Below, piece by piece: positions 1-8,505 of a stretch of 64,000 nucleotides of DNA. Source of the stretch: Prauserella_A sp040645195 (GTDB lineage: Bacteria > Actinomycetota > Actinomycetes > Mycobacteriales > Pseudonocardiaceae). The stretch lies in contig NZ_JBEYXW010000001.1 in assembly GCF_040645195.1 (NCBI RefSeq), positions 124,001 through 188,000 of the forward strand, read 5' to 3'. A program made the position numbers and the translations under genes. The stretch's first letter is position 1. Each line of letters begins with the position of its first letter. The notes below the pieces were generated by a model that was given only the letters and a program-made list of their open reading frames with translations, was not told the origin of the DNA and ran no database searches.

Positions 1-45
1 GACTCAGTAGTGCAGCAAGGTAACGCACGCGCGGTCGCAACGCAC

Positions 46-81
46 AAAAGGGCGGGCACCCAAGAACTGGGTGCCCGCCCT
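46..81 (-). terminator. Rho-independent terminator of rplJ-rplL
   Basis: A perfect 12-bp stem (50-61 with 69-80) with a 7-nt loop, followed on the minus strand by TTTT. It lies 23 bp past the rplL stop codon, so it ends the rplJ-rplL transcript. Confidence 0.9.
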
Positions 82-103
82 GTGCAGGTGGAGCCAGGTT
101 GCC

Positions 104-490
104 TTACTTGACGGAGACCTTGGCGCCGGCGGCCTCGAGCTTGTCCTTGGCGGCCTCGGCGGCGTCCTTGTCGACCTTCTCGAGCAGGGCCTTGGGGGCA
201 CCCTCGACGAGCTCCTTGGCCTCCTTCAGGCCCAGGCCCGAGACGACCTCGCGGACGACCTTGATGACCTGGATCTTCTTGTCGCCCGCACCCTCGAGGA
301 TGACGTCGAACTCGTCCTTCTCCTCCTCGACCGGGGCGGCGGCAGCGGCGCCAGGGGCGGCCGCGACGGCGACCGGGGCGGCGGCGGTGACGTCGAAGGT
401 CTCCTCGAACTTCTTCACGAAGTCGGACAGTTCGAGAAGCGTCAGCTCCTTGAAAGCGTCGAGCAGTTCGTCAGTGCTCAGCTTCGCCAT
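104..490 (-). CDS. rplL: 50S ribosomal protein L7/L12
   Basis: The 128-aa stalk protein of the large ribosomal subunit, which recruits translational GTPases and binds L10 as dimers. Its N-terminal dimerisation segment (MAKLSTDELLDAFKEL) is followed by an Ala/Pro hinge around residues 35-55 and a C-terminal domain carrying the conserved GLGLKEAK and LVEGAPK segments. Length is typical for actinobacteria. It sits 50 bp downstream of rplJ on the same strand, and a strong terminator follows it. The ATG at 490 is preceded by an AAGGAA ribosome-binding site. Confidence 0.98.
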   Translation of the reverse strand: MAKLSTDELLDAFKELTLLELSDFVKKFEETFDVTAAAPVAVAAAPGAAAAAPVEEEKDEFDVILEGAGDKKIQVIKVVREVVSGLGLKEAKELVEGAPKALLEKVDKDAAEAAKDKLEAAGAKVSVK

Positions 491-540
491 GGTGGCGTTC
501 CTTCCTTGATACGGACTCGCTGGTCAGCGGGTGTGGGTGG

Positions 541-1092
541 TCAGCTCTCGGCAGCGTCGGCTGCGCCGTCGCCGGACTCGGACTGGCGCTTCTCCTCGAG
601 CGCGGCGGCCAGGCGGGCGACCTGGGACGCCGGCGCCTGGAACAGCGCGGCGGCCTGGGACAGCTTCGCCTTGAACGCGCCCGCCGCCTTGGCGAGGAGC
701 ACCTCACGGCTGTCGAGATCGGCGATCTGCTCGATCTCGGCGACCGTGAGCGGACGGCCGTCCATGTAGCCGCCCTTGATGACGAGGGCGCTGTGGTCCT
801 TCGCGAAGTTGCGCAGAGCCTTCGCAGCCTCGACCGGCTCACCCTCGATGAAGGCGATCGCGGTCGGACCGGCGAAGAGCTCGTTGAGACCCTCGATGCC
901 AGCATCCTCAGCGGCACGCTTGACGAGGGTGTTCTTCGCGACCCGGTACTTGGCGGTGTTGCCGAGAGCGCGGCGCAGCTCACCGAGCTGGGACACGGAG
1001 AGGCCGGAGTACTGGGTGACAACGGTTGCCGAGCTGCTGCGGAACTTGTCCGCGATCTCGGCGACGGCCGCCACCTTGTCGGGCTTCGCCAT
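541..1092 (-). CDS. rplJ: 50S ribosomal protein L10
   Basis: A 183-aa stalk-base protein that binds 23S rRNA and carries the L7/L12 dimers on its C-terminal helix. The start chosen is the ATG at 1092 (MAKPDKVAAVAEIADKF), which has a strong AGAGAGGAGG ribosome-binding site; the open frame continues upstream but without family similarity. Conserved segments such as TVVTQYSGLSVSQL near the N-terminus and VIKGGYMDG mid-protein are present. The extended acidic C-terminal tail after about residue 170 is common in actinobacteria. It is co-transcribed with rplL and is expected to be autoregulated through its leader. Confidence 0.98.
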   Translation of the reverse strand: MAKPDKVAAVAEIADKFRSSSATVVTQYSGLSVSQLGELRRALGNTAKYRVAKNTLVKRAAEDAGIEGLNELFAGPTAIAFIEGEPVEAAKALRNFAKDHSALVIKGGYMDGRPLTVAEIEQIADLDSREVLLAKAAGAFKAKLSQAAALFQAPASQVARLAAALEEKRQSESGDGAADAAES

Positions 1093-1099
1093 GGTCGCC

Positions 1100-1330
1100 T
1101 CCTCTCTTGGCTGGTGACCACTGGCGCGCCCGGACCCCAAACACGACAAACGCCCCGGCGCAGCAGGCGCGGGGCGTCGTGACACGCGAGCAAGTCGCGT
1201 GGCGATCCTCGTCCTCCTGCGCAGGCCGCCCGCCATACTGCGGACCTTCGTTCCCGGGGCGGGTGCCCCGGAAAGACCAGCGGTCTTCGGTAGAACCGCT
1301 GACCAGCATACGTGACCACGCATGCAGCGT
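1100..1330 (-). promoter_or_regulatory. Probable L10 leader and rplJ promoter region
   Basis: The 306-bp gap between rplJ and the divergent gene at 1399 contains several GC-rich inverted repeats, for example CGCCCC at 1151-1156 with GGGGCG at 1171-1176. L10 or the L10-L12 complex binds such a leader in most bacteria and represses rplJL. I assign it from position and fold potential only; boundaries are approximate. Confidence 0.5.
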
Positions 1331-1398
1331 TGCGCCTGCCCCCTTTTCGCGGGGCGATCGCCGCGCCGGGGGCAACTTTCGGTGCACGAGCAGGCATC

Positions 1399-2253
1399 AT
1401 GGGTCACGTGGTGGAGCAGCGATCGGATGGACAGCCCGGCCCCGAGCAGCGGCCCGGATCGGAGATCCAGCCTGCACAACCGGCGACCCCACAGCAGTTC
1501 GACCCCGAACAGCAACGCCAGTTCGAGCAGTTCCAGCAGTTCCAGGACTTCCTGAGCTTCCAGGAAGCCCAGCGAAGCAGTGGCGAACTGGTCCACAGCG
1601 GGCAGTACCCGCCCGCTCCCGCAGCCACGCAGCAGCTCGTCCCGCAACCGCCGGCGCCGCCGCGCCGCAAGGTACCGGGCTGGCTGCAGTGGCTTGGCAA
1701 GAAGATCATCGGCTGGCTGATCTTCTTTCTGCTGCTCGCCCTAGCGCTGACCTGGGCATACAACTATTTCTTCGGCAGCGGCGACGGGGATAGCAGCGAG
1801 TCGGCGGCGAAGATGGGTGGCGGTACTTACCACACGAATGAGGTCTTATCGACCAACCCCTACGTAGCAGTTCAGAAGATCTACCTATTGGTCGCAGAGG
1901 GCAGCTACGAAAGAGCCTGTGTCCGATTCGACAACGAGCGCGGGATCGAGCGGAAGTTCGCGCAAAACCTTGGCTACAACGGCTGCCAACAGGCTGTGCT
2001 AGAGATGCAGAAGCAGGTCAGTCACGTCACCGACTACTCGAGGTCCATCTACTCGCGGTACTACGACCCCCAAGCAACGACCTTGCGGATCGACTCCTGT
2101 GAGTTCGACATCGAGGCGGGTCCCGCGCTCGGCACTTTCACCCTTACCAAGGTGGAGCGGGGGCAATGGCTGATCACCGACCACGAAGCAGGCCGGACAG
2201 CCTGCCCGGCACCGAGCTCCGACACGTCCACTCCGCCGTCCCCCACACGCTGA
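1399..2253 (+). CDS. Q-rich single-pass membrane protein of unknown function
   Basis: A 284-aa protein that I do not recognise as a named family. Residues 1-90 are low-complexity and rich in Gln, Pro and Phe (a run like QQFDPEQQRQFEQF around 32-45), and a basic PPRRK stretch precedes one strong membrane helix at about 103-125. A roughly 155-residue extracytoplasmic domain follows with Cys residues (one each in RACVRF, NGCQQA, DSCEF, TACPA) that could form disulfides. The topology suggests a cytosolic disordered tail and an exported C-terminal sensor or binding domain. The ATG at 1399 or the in-frame GTG at 1411 could be the start. It faces away from rplJ and converges on rplA. Confidence 0.75.
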   Translation: MGHVVEQRSDGQPGPEQRPGSEIQPAQPATPQQFDPEQQRQFEQFQQFQDFLSFQEAQRSSGELVHSGQYPPAPAATQQLVPQPPAPPRRKVPGWLQWLGKKIIGWLIFFLLLALALTWAYNYFFGSGDGDSSESAAKMGGGTYHTNEVLSTNPYVAVQKIYLLVAEGSYERACVRFDNERGIERKFAQNLGYNGCQQAVLEMQKQVSHVTDYSRSIYSRYYDPQATTLRIDSCEFDIEAGPALGTFTLTKVERGQWLITDHEAGRTACPAPSSDTSTPPSPTR

Positions 2254-2270
2254 ACCGGGGCTGAACAGCA

Positions 2271-2307
2271 CGAGGGGCGGCCAACCCAACTGGGTGGCCG
2301 CCCCTCG
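2271..2307. terminator. Bidirectional hairpin terminator
   Basis: A 13-bp perfect stem (2271-2283 with 2295-2307), extended by a CCC/GGG pair inside. It lies between the convergent stops of the gene at 1399 and rplA and can serve both strands. Confidence 0.8.
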
Positions 2308-2321
2308 TCGCTGAGACAGCG

Positions 2322-3041
2322 TTACGCGCTGGCGTCCTCGGCAAGGAGGTCACGCGTGCGCGACGGGTCGACCGGGATGCCGGGGCCCATCGTCGTGGAG
2401 AAGGTGACCTTCTTCAGGTACCGGCCCTTCGCCGCGGACGGCTTGGTCCGCAGCACCTCGTCGAGCGCGGCGGCGTAGTTCTCCACCAGCTTGTCGGCAT
2501 CGAACGACGCCTTGCCGATCACCAGGTGGAGGTTGGCCTGCTTGTCGACGCGGAAGCTGATCTTGCCGCCCTTGATGTCGGCAACGGCCTTGGCCACGGC
2601 CGGCGTCACCGTGCCGGTCTTGGGGTTGGGCATCAGGCCACGCGGGCCGAGGATGCGGGCCACACGGCCGACCTTCGCCATCTGGTCCGGAGTCGCAATC
2701 GCGGCATCGAAGTCGAGCCAGCCACCCTGGATGCGCTCGATCAAGTCGTCGGAGCCGACAGCGTCAGCACCGGCGGCCTCGGCCTCGGCGGCCTTGTCGC
2801 CGACGGCGAAGACAATGACGCGGACGGTCTTACCCGTTCCGTGCGGCAGGTTCACGGTGCCGCGGACCATCTGGTCGGCCTTACGCGGGTCAACGCCGAG
2901 GCACATGGCGACCTCGACGGTGGCGTCCATCTTGATCTTGGACGTCTCCTTGGCGAGCCGCGCGGCCTCGAGCGGGGCGTACAGCCTGCTCCGGTCGATC
3001 AGCTCGGCGGCCTGGCGGTAGGCCTTGCTGCGCTTGGTCAT
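2322..3041 (-). CDS. rplA: 50S ribosomal protein L1
   Basis: A 239-aa protein of the L1 stalk that helps release deacylated tRNA; free L1 also represses the rplK-rplA mRNA. Start at ATG 3041 (MTKRSKAYRQAAELID), after an AAGGACAG ribosome-binding site; the 32 codons upstream in frame have no similarity to L1. The conserved LGPRGLMPNPKTGTV motif is intact, and so is the C-terminal TMGPGIPVD. It is the last gene of the secE-nusG-rplK-rplA block, 130 bp after rplK. Confidence 0.98.
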   Translation of the reverse strand: MTKRSKAYRQAAELIDRSRLYAPLEAARLAKETSKIKMDATVEVAMCLGVDPRKADQMVRGTVNLPHGTGKTVRVIVFAVGDKAAEAEAAGADAVGSDDLIERIQGGWLDFDAAIATPDQMAKVGRVARILGPRGLMPNPKTGTVTPAVAKAVADIKGGKISFRVDKQANLHLVIGKASFDADKLVENYAAALDEVLRTKPSAAKGRYLKKVTFSTTMGPGIPVDPSRTRDLLAEDASA

Positions 3042-3171
3042 GCTCTGTCCTTCGAAAAGTAGTGGTGGATCAGTTGTGGTGCGGGCCAGCGCTTGGCCCT
3101 TCCACGACGGGTGACAGTGTCGCGCTCGCGCGTCCACCAGGGGTGGACGGTCCGGGCGACGGGGTCAGGCC

Positions 3172-3603
3172 CTACTCGACCGTGAGACCCATCGACCGGG
3201 CGGTGCCGGCGATGATCTTGGCGGCCTGCTCCGTGTCGTGAGCGTTGAGGTCGCTCTTCTTCGTCTCGGCGATCTCGCGCACCTGGTCCCAGGTCACCTT
3301 GCCGACCTTGGTCTTGTGCGGCTCGCCGCTGCCCTTCTCGATCCCGGCGGCCTTCAGCAGCAGCCTCGCTGCCGGCGGGGTCTTGAGCTTGAAGTCGAAC
3401 GAGCGGTCCTCGTACACGGAGATCTCGACCGGCACGACGTTGCCGCGCTGCGACTCGGTAGCCGCGTTGTAGGCCTTGCAGAACTCCATGATGTTGACGC
3501 CGTGCTGACCGAGCGCGGGGCCAACGGGCGGAGCCGGGTTCGCGGCACCCGCCTGGATCTGCAGCTTGATGATCGCTGCAAGCTTCTTCTTCTTGGGTGG
3601 CAT
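3172..3603 (-). CDS. rplK: 50S ribosomal protein L11
   Basis: A 143-aa protein of the GTPase-associated centre. The start is the ATG at 3603 (MPPKKKKLAAIIKLQIQAG), with an AGGAAACAGGA ribosome-binding site. The N-terminal domain carries PPVGPALGQHGVNIMEFCK, and the C-terminal rRNA-binding domain ends ARSMGLTVE. Gene order nusG-rplK-rplA is the standard actinobacterial one. Confidence 0.98.
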   Translation of the reverse strand: MPPKKKKLAAIIKLQIQAGAANPAPPVGPALGQHGVNIMEFCKAYNAATESQRGNVVPVEISVYEDRSFDFKLKTPPAARLLLKAAGIEKGSGEPHKTKVGKVTWDQVREIAETKKSDLNAHDTEQAAKIIAGTARSMGLTVE

Positions 3604-3718
3604 TCCTGTTTCCTGTTCAGCGTTGCTCTTCCCGCGCACCTGCCGTGGCGCGGGGACCTTCCGGCCGCCTCAGGCAGCCGTCAGCCTTGGTGTGCTGCCG
3701 CACTGTTCCGCGACGTCA

Positions 3719-4516
3719 TCAGATCTTGGAGACCTGGTTGAACGACAGCTCGACCGGTGTCTCCCGGCCGAAGATCGACACCAGGACCTTCAGCTTCTGC
3801 GCGTCCGCGTTGACCTCGCTGATCGTCGCGGGCAGCGTCGCGAACGGGCCGTCCATGACCGTGACCGACTCGCCGACCTCGAAGTCGACCTCCACGGCAC
3901 GTCCCGCGGCCGGCGCCTCCGCCGCGGCGGCCTCGCCCTTGCCTGCCTTCGCCGGGGCGGCCTTCTCGACCTGCGGGGCGAGGAACTTCAGCACCTCGTC
4001 CAACGTCAGCGGTGATGGGCGCGAGGTGGCACCGACGAAGCCGGTGACGCCAGGGGTGTTGCGGACGGCGCTCCACGAGGCGTCGTTGAGCTCCATCCGG
4101 ACGAGGATGTAACCCGGCAGTACCTTGCGCTGGACCTGCTTGCGCTGGCCGTTCTTGATCTCGGTGACCTCTTCGGTGGGCACCTCGATCTGGAAGATGT
4201 AGTCCTCGACGTCGAGGGTCTGCCGACGGGTCTCGAGGTTGTTCTTGACCTTGTTCTCGTAACCGGCGTAGGAGTGCACGACGTACCACTCGCCCGGCAG
4301 CGACTGCAGCTCCGCACGGAGCTTGGCCACGGGGTCCTCGTCGTCGGCCTGCTCAGCTTCGGCGGCGGTGTCGGCCTCCGTGTCCTCGACGACCTCGGCC
4401 GGCGCCGCGTCGGGCTCGACATCGCCCGAATCCGCCTCACCGGTGGCCGCAAGCACCTGCTCGTCGGAAAGGCCGGTCAGGTCCTGACCGGCTCCTGAGC
4501 CGTTCTCGGAGGTCAC
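3719..4516 (-). CDS. nusG: Transcription termination/antitermination protein NusG
   Basis: A 265-aa protein with the actinobacterial acidic N-terminal extension (about residues 1-80, rich in Glu, Asp and Ala) before the NGN domain that starts at EWYVVHSYAGYENKV. The KOW domain follows around VGESVTVMDGPFATLPATI. NusG links RNA polymerase to Rho or to the ribosome. Between NGN and KOW there is an Ala/Glu-rich insert (EKAAPAKAGKGEAAAAEA). I chose GTG 4516 because a GAGGACGG site precedes it; ATG 4588 is an in-frame alternative without a clear site. It lies 80 bp after secE. Confidence 0.95.
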   Translation of the reverse strand: MTSENGSGAGQDLTGLSDEQVLAATGEADSGDVEPDAAPAEVVEDTEADTAAEAEQADDEDPVAKLRAELQSLPGEWYVVHSYAGYENKVKNNLETRRQTLDVEDYIFQIEVPTEEVTEIKNGQRKQVQRKVLPGYILVRMELNDASWSAVRNTPGVTGFVGATSRPSPLTLDEVLKFLAPQVEKAAPAKAGKGEAAAAEAPAAGRAVEVDFEVGESVTVMDGPFATLPATISEVNADAQKLKVLVSIFGRETPVELSFNQVSKI

Positions 4517-4596
4517 TTTCCGTCCTCTCAGTTGATCGCGTGTGGTGGTCGCGGGCGTCTCGTCGACCCCCGCCACCCGCGAGGTCACGTGGCCGC

Positions 4597-5052
4597 TCAG
4601 CTGCCGAATACGAAGTCGACACCCTGCAGGAACAGGAAGTCGAGGACGTACACAAGGGCAATCATGAACGCCACGAACACCAGCACCACGATGGTGTAGG
4701 TGACCATCTGCTTACGCGTAGGCCAGATGACCTTGCGCAGCTCCGCCCAGACCTCGCGGACGAACCGCACGAACCGCGAAAACAGGTTCCCCCGTTTCGT
4801 GTCCTTGCGAGTCCGCTTCGGCGTCGGCCGGTCCTTCCCAGCGGGCTTGGCGGCCTTGTCCGAAGTCTTTCCCTTCGGCGCGGGACGCTTCTTCGCCTCG
4901 GCGCTCGTCCCGGCCCCCGCCTCGGATTCGGCCTCGGTACCAGCGCCGGCAGGACGCGCGGAGGCGCGGCGCTCACGCCGAGCCGCGGCGGTGACCGGAC
5001 GGGAAGGACGCTTCGACGTCCTCTCCTTGTCCTTCTCGCCGTCCTCGCTCAC
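4597..5052 (-). CDS. secE: Preprotein translocase subunit SecE
   Basis: A 151-aa essential clamp subunit of the SecYEG channel. The N-terminal ~90 residues are a basic, disordered extension typical of actinobacteria. The conserved cytoplasmic amphipathic helix (FVREVWAELRKVIWPTRKQM) leads into a single membrane helix (TYTIVVLVFVAFMIALVYVLDFL). GTG 5052 follows a GGAGGAG site at 7-nt spacing, which favours it over ATG 5079. It is downstream of tRNA-Trp and probably co-transcribed with it and with nusG. Confidence 0.95.
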   Translation of the reverse strand: MSEDGEKDKERTSKRPSRPVTAAARRERRASARPAGAGTEAESEAGAGTSAEAKKRPAPKGKTSDKAAKPAGKDRPTPKRTRKDTKRGNLFSRFVRFVREVWAELRKVIWPTRKQMVTYTIVVLVFVAFMIALVYVLDFLFLQGVDFVFGS

Positions 5053-5086
5053 GAGCCACTCCTCCGCTCCACCTGACACGTCAACG

Positions 5087-5159
<73 letters not shown>

Positions 5160-5339
5160 TCGAGCGGGAGCCCCGCTCAGTGGACGCACTTCACTGACCC
5201 CGTTTCAGGCACGGGGCCGGGTGTCGAACGTTCCAAGTTCGGGAGTCTACGGCAAGCCGGATGGGGGCTCGCAACCACGCCCTGTTGTCGGCCATGGGGC
5301 AGCGTCCACCGGCCAGAGCGAGCGTGAAAAAATGTAGAC

Positions 5340-6572
5340 ATGGCCACACCTGGAAGTACTGTCACCAGCCCTCGATCCCGCGTGTCCGCCCGCATCGCCG
5401 GCATCACGCCGTCCGCGACGCTCGCCGTCGACGCGAAGGCGAAGGCGCTCAAGGCGCAGGGCCGCCCGGTGATCGGCTTCGGCGCCGGCCAGCCCGACTT
5501 CCCCACCCCCGACTACATCGTCGAAGCGGCTGCGGCCGCGGTACACGAGCGGAGCAACCACGGCTACACGGCCGCGGCCGGCCTGCCCGAGCTGAAGGAA
5601 GCCATCGCCGCGAAGACGCTGCGCGACTCCGGTTTCGAGTGCGACGCCTCGCAGGTACTCGTGACCAACGGCGGTAAGCAGGCCGTGTATTCCGCGTTCG
5701 CCACACTGCTGGACCCGGGCGACGAGGTGCTGCTGCTCGCGCCGTTCTGGACCACTTACCCGGAGTCGATCACGCTGGCCGGCGGGGTTCCCGTGCAGGT
5801 CACCGCCGACGAGTCGACCGGCTACCTGGTCACCGTCGAGCAGCTCGAGGCCGCCCGTACCGAGCGGACCAAGGTGCTGCTCTTCAACTCGCCCTCCAAC
5901 CCGACCGGCGCGGTGTACCCGCGCGAGCAGGTGGAGGCGATCGGCCGCTGGGCTTACGAGCACGGCATCTGGGTGATCACCGACGAGATCTACGAGCACC
6001 TGGTCTACGACGGCGCCACGGCCGCCTCGATGCCCGCCGTCGTGCCGGAGCTCGCCGACCAGACGCTGATCCTCAACGGTGTAGCGAAGACGTACTCGAT
6101 GACCGGCTGGCGGGTGGGCTGGATCGTCGGTCCGCAGGATGTCGTCAAAGCCGCGTCCAGCTTCCAGTCGCACCTGTGCGGCAACGTCGCCAACATCTCG
6201 CAGCAGGCCGCGCTCGCCGCGGTGGCCGGGCCGCTGGACGCCGTGTACGCGATGCGGGAGGCGTTCGACGCGCGTCGCAAGCGGATCGTGTCGCTGCTGT
6301 CGGCGATCCCGGGGGTCGAGTGCCCGACCCCGGAGGGCGCCTTCTACGCCTACCCTTCGGTGAAGGCCCTGCTCGGCAAGGAGATCCGCGGCGAGCGGCC
6401 CACCGACACGGTGGCGCTGGCGGACCTGATCCTGCGCGAGGTCGAGGTCGCCGTGGTTCCCGGTGAGGCCTTCGGCACCCCCGGGTACTTCCGGTTCTCC
6501 TACGCCCTGGCGGAGGCTGACCTCGTCGAGGGTGTCAGCCGCGTCGCGGAACTGCTCTCCGAAGCGAAGTAA
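5340..6572 (+). CDS. aspC: Aspartate-type aminotransferase (class I PLP enzyme)
   Basis: A 410-aa fold-type I PLP enzyme that probably interconverts aspartate and 2-oxoglutarate with oxaloacetate and glutamate. It shows the N-terminal GFGAGQPDFPTPDYIV segment, NSPSNPTGAVY, and the Schiff-base lysine K250 in NGVAKTYSMTGWR, followed by the phosphate-binding arginine. Length fits the family. The ATG at 5340 has no obvious ribosome-binding site and lies just after an A-rich stretch. The gene reads away from tRNA-Trp and is followed by a strong terminator, so it is monocistronic. A related class I aminotransferase with other substrates is possible. Confidence 0.9.
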   Translation: MATPGSTVTSPRSRVSARIAGITPSATLAVDAKAKALKAQGRPVIGFGAGQPDFPTPDYIVEAAAAAVHERSNHGYTAAAGLPELKEAIAAKTLRDSGFECDASQVLVTNGGKQAVYSAFATLLDPGDEVLLLAPFWTTYPESITLAGGVPVQVTADESTGYLVTVEQLEAARTERTKVLLFNSPSNPTGAVYPREQVEAIGRWAYEHGIWVITDEIYEHLVYDGATAASMPAVVPELADQTLILNGVAKTYSMTGWRVGWIVGPQDVVKAASSFQSHLCGNVANISQQAALAAVAGPLDAVYAMREAFDARRKRIVSLLSAIPGVECPTPEGAFYAYPSVKALLGKEIRGERPTDTVALADLILREVEVAVVPGEAFGTPGYFRFSYALAEADLVEGVSRVAELLSEAK

Positions 6573-6595
6573 CCACCCACTCGCGTCACTTCTCA

Positions 6596-6628
6596 CGGCC
6601 CCCAAGGTCACCGCCTTGGGGGCCGTTT
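6596..6628 (+). terminator. Intrinsic terminator after the aminotransferase
   Basis: A 12-bp perfect stem (6596-6607 with 6614-6625) followed by TTT, 24 bp after the stop codon. Its GGCCCCCAAGG arm resembles the repeat at 15902-16005. Confidence 0.85.
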
Positions 6629-6655
6629 CGCATGCGCCTGAACTTTCGTGCATTT

Positions 6656-6674
6656 GTTCTAGTAGAGTTAGAAC
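6656..6674. promoter_or_regulatory. Candidate GntR operator overlapping a leaderless promoter
   Basis: A perfect inverted repeat GTTCTA-N7-TAGAAC ends one base before the ATG at 6676. A -10-like TAGAGT (6663-6668) sits inside it, 7 nt before the ATG. This fits autorepression of a leaderless GntR/DUF1648 transcript. Confidence 0.6.
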
Positions 6675-6675
6675 T

Positions 6676-7026
6676 ATGTTGGTCCGTATCGATCCGAGTT
6701 CGACGGTTCCGCTCTTCGAGCAGGTCGCCGCGTCGATCCGCCGCGCGCTGGCCGACCGCGACATCGCCCCGGGCGAGCACCTGCTTCCCGCGCGGGAGCT
6801 CGCGGCCTCGCTGGACATCAACGTGCACACCGTCCTGCGCGCCTACGCCGTGCTGCGGGACGAGGGGCTGATCGAGCTGCGGCGCAGGCGGGGAGCTGTC
6901 GTCACCGGCAGCGCCGACCTGCGGTCGCGGCTGCACACACTGGCCGGCGAGCTGGTCGAGGAGGCGCGCCGCGCCGGGGTACATCCGGACGAGCTCGCCC
7001 AGATCGTGAAGGAGAAGTACGCATGA
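6676..7026 (+). CDS. GntR-family transcriptional regulator (YtrA type)
   Basis: A 116-aa repressor with an N-terminal GntR winged helix (PLFEQVAASIRRAL, then LPARELAASLDINVHTVLRAY) and only a short C-terminal helical tail, which is the YtrA-subfamily size. Members usually control a neighbouring membrane or ABC operon and their own promoter. ATG 6676 has no Shine-Dalgarno sequence and follows a -10-like hexamer by 7 nt, suggesting leaderless translation. Its stop overlaps the start of the DUF1648 gene (ATGA), so the two are translationally coupled. Confidence 0.9.
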   Translation: MLVRIDPSSTVPLFEQVAASIRRALADRDIAPGEHLLPARELAASLDINVHTVLRAYAVLRDEGLIELRRRRGAVVTGSADLRSRLHTLAGELVEEARRAGVHPDELAQIVKEKYA

Positions 7027-8006
7027 AGGTCGCCGCCACCCGGGCGCTCCTCACCACACTCGGCGTGCCCGCACTGGCCGCCGGCGCGGCCTGGCTGCTG
7101 CAGCGTGCCTGGTCGTCACGCCTGCCGGAGCCCATCGCGATCCACTGGGGCCCCAGTGGGCCTGACCGTACGGCCTCGCTTGGTGGTTTCACCGCGGCGA
7201 CACTGGGCAGCAGCGCCGCACTCGCCACGGCCGGCGCAGTGCTGGCGCTGGTCATTCTGCGCCACGGCAACGGGGTGCTGCGCGGCGTCCTCGCGTTCTA
7301 CGCCTGGCTGGCAGCGTTTCCAGCCGCACTCCTGATCGCCGTCCTCACGAGCAACCTCGACGCCCCGGGATGGCAGCAGGCCGGATTCAACGGTGGCTCC
7401 GTGGCCGCACTGGCGGCCAGTGCGCTGGCCGCGCTGCTCGGCGCCGTCGTGGCAGGGCCGAGCGTCCCGCCCGCCCGGCAGACCGAGGAGCTCGCTCCGG
7501 GCGACCTCTCGGTGGGCCTGGGAGCGGACCAGCGCGCGACCTGGGTGGGTAGCGCCAGCAGTCGTGTCGCGCTGGTCGTGTTCGTGCTGCTGCTCCTCGC
7601 GCTGGCCGTGCTGCCCGCGCTGACCGGCGCCGCGTTGCCGGTAGCCGTGTACCTGATCATGCTGATCCCTCTCGCGGCCGTGCTCGTAAGCACTCGGCTA
7701 CGTGTCGTGGTGACTGGAGCCGGCGTGCAGATCCGGTTCGGCGCCTTCGGCATCTGGCGGCGACGGGTGCCGCTCGCGGACATCGCAGGCGCCACCGTCG
7801 AGCGGGTGACGACCTGGGGTCATAGCGGCTTGGGCATCCGGGTGAATCCCATCACCGGCGACATCTACTACAAGGTGCGCGGAGGCGAGGCGCTTGCGCT
7901 GCGGTTACACAGTGGCCGCACGATCGCGATCACCGTGGACCGGCCCGAGCAGGCTGCCGGCCTCGTGAACGATCTGTTGCGCCAGGATTCGCCGCAGCGC
8001 AGCTGA
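7023..8006 (+). CDS. DUF1648-type integral membrane protein
   Basis: A 327-aa protein with several membrane segments: one at the N-terminus, three between about residues 50 and 140, and two around 180-225. The short PIAIHWGPSGPDR motif between the first and second helices is the hallmark of DUF1648. The C-terminal ~100 residues form a soluble PH-like region. In Bacillus, similar proteins paired with small GntR regulators belong to cell-envelope stress operons; function here is unknown. It overlaps the regulator by 4 nt and is probably its main target. Confidence 0.75.
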   Translation: MKVAATRALLTTLGVPALAAGAAWLLQRAWSSRLPEPIAIHWGPSGPDRTASLGGFTAATLGSSAALATAGAVLALVILRHGNGVLRGVLAFYAWLAAFPAALLIAVLTSNLDAPGWQQAGFNGGSVAALAASALAALLGAVVAGPSVPPARQTEELAPGDLSVGLGADQRATWVGSASSRVALVVFVLLLLALAVLPALTGAALPVAVYLIMLIPLAAVLVSTRLRVVVTGAGVQIRFGAFGIWRRRVPLADIAGATVERVTTWGHSGLGIRVNPITGDIYYKVRGGEALALRLHSGRTIAITVDRPEQAAGLVNDLLRQDSPQRS

Positions 8007-8097
8007 GCCTGAGGCGAACTCTGTACCGCTCCTGCTCCCCACGGGGTCACCGCGCGGCTGAGGCCGCTGCAGCCGACGCCCGCGGGGAGCCGTGTGG

Positions 8098-8505
8098 TCA
8101 GCTGAGGCGGACGATGGCCTGTGACTTGCCGAGCACCGTCTTGCCGTCGAACTTCGCGGTGATGTCGATCCGCGCCGTGCCGTCCTCACGCACCTCGCCG
8201 ACCTTGCCGCTCAACTCCACGAGCGCGCCCTCGGCGTCATCGGGGACCACCACGGGCCGGGTGAAGCGCACGCCGTACTCGACGATGCGGCCGGGGTCCC
8301 CGAGCCAGTCGCTCACCAGGCGGCTGCCCAGCGCCATGGTCAGCATGCCGTGCGCGATGACGTTCGGCAGGCCGACATCCTTGGCGAAGCGTTCGTTCCA
8401 GTGGATGGGGTTGAAGTCCAGTGACGCGCCCGCGTAGCGGACCAGCTGGTCACGGGTGACGTGCACGGACAGCGCGGGCAGCTCGTCTCCGACATTCATG
8501 GTCAT
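8098..8505 (-). CDS. hadB: (3R)-hydroxyacyl-ACP dehydratase subunit B (MaoC family)
   Basis: A 135-aa hot-dog-fold protein with the hydratase-2 motif: catalytic D30 and H35 in SLDFNPIHW, then NVIAHGMLTMALG. It resembles the catalytic HadB subunit of the mycobacterial FAS-II dehydratase. HadA overlaps it by 4 nt (ATGA) and probably forms the heterodimer. No hadC is present, which fits a mycolate-free relative where the pair may serve ordinary long-chain or polyketide-like acyl chains. The pairing is seen; the substrate is inferred. Confidence 0.88.
   Translation of the reverse strand: MTMNVGDELPALSVHVTRDQLVRYAGASLDFNPIHWNERFAKDVGLPNVIAHGMLTMALGSRLVSDWLGDPGRIVEYGVRFTRPVVVPDDAEGALVELSGKVGEVREDGTARIDITAKFDGKTVLGKSQAIVRLS

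Noticed and set aside
1093..1647. N-terminal extension of L10
   Set aside because: L10 homology starts at MAKPDK with a strong ribosome-binding site at 1092; upstream is the leader region.
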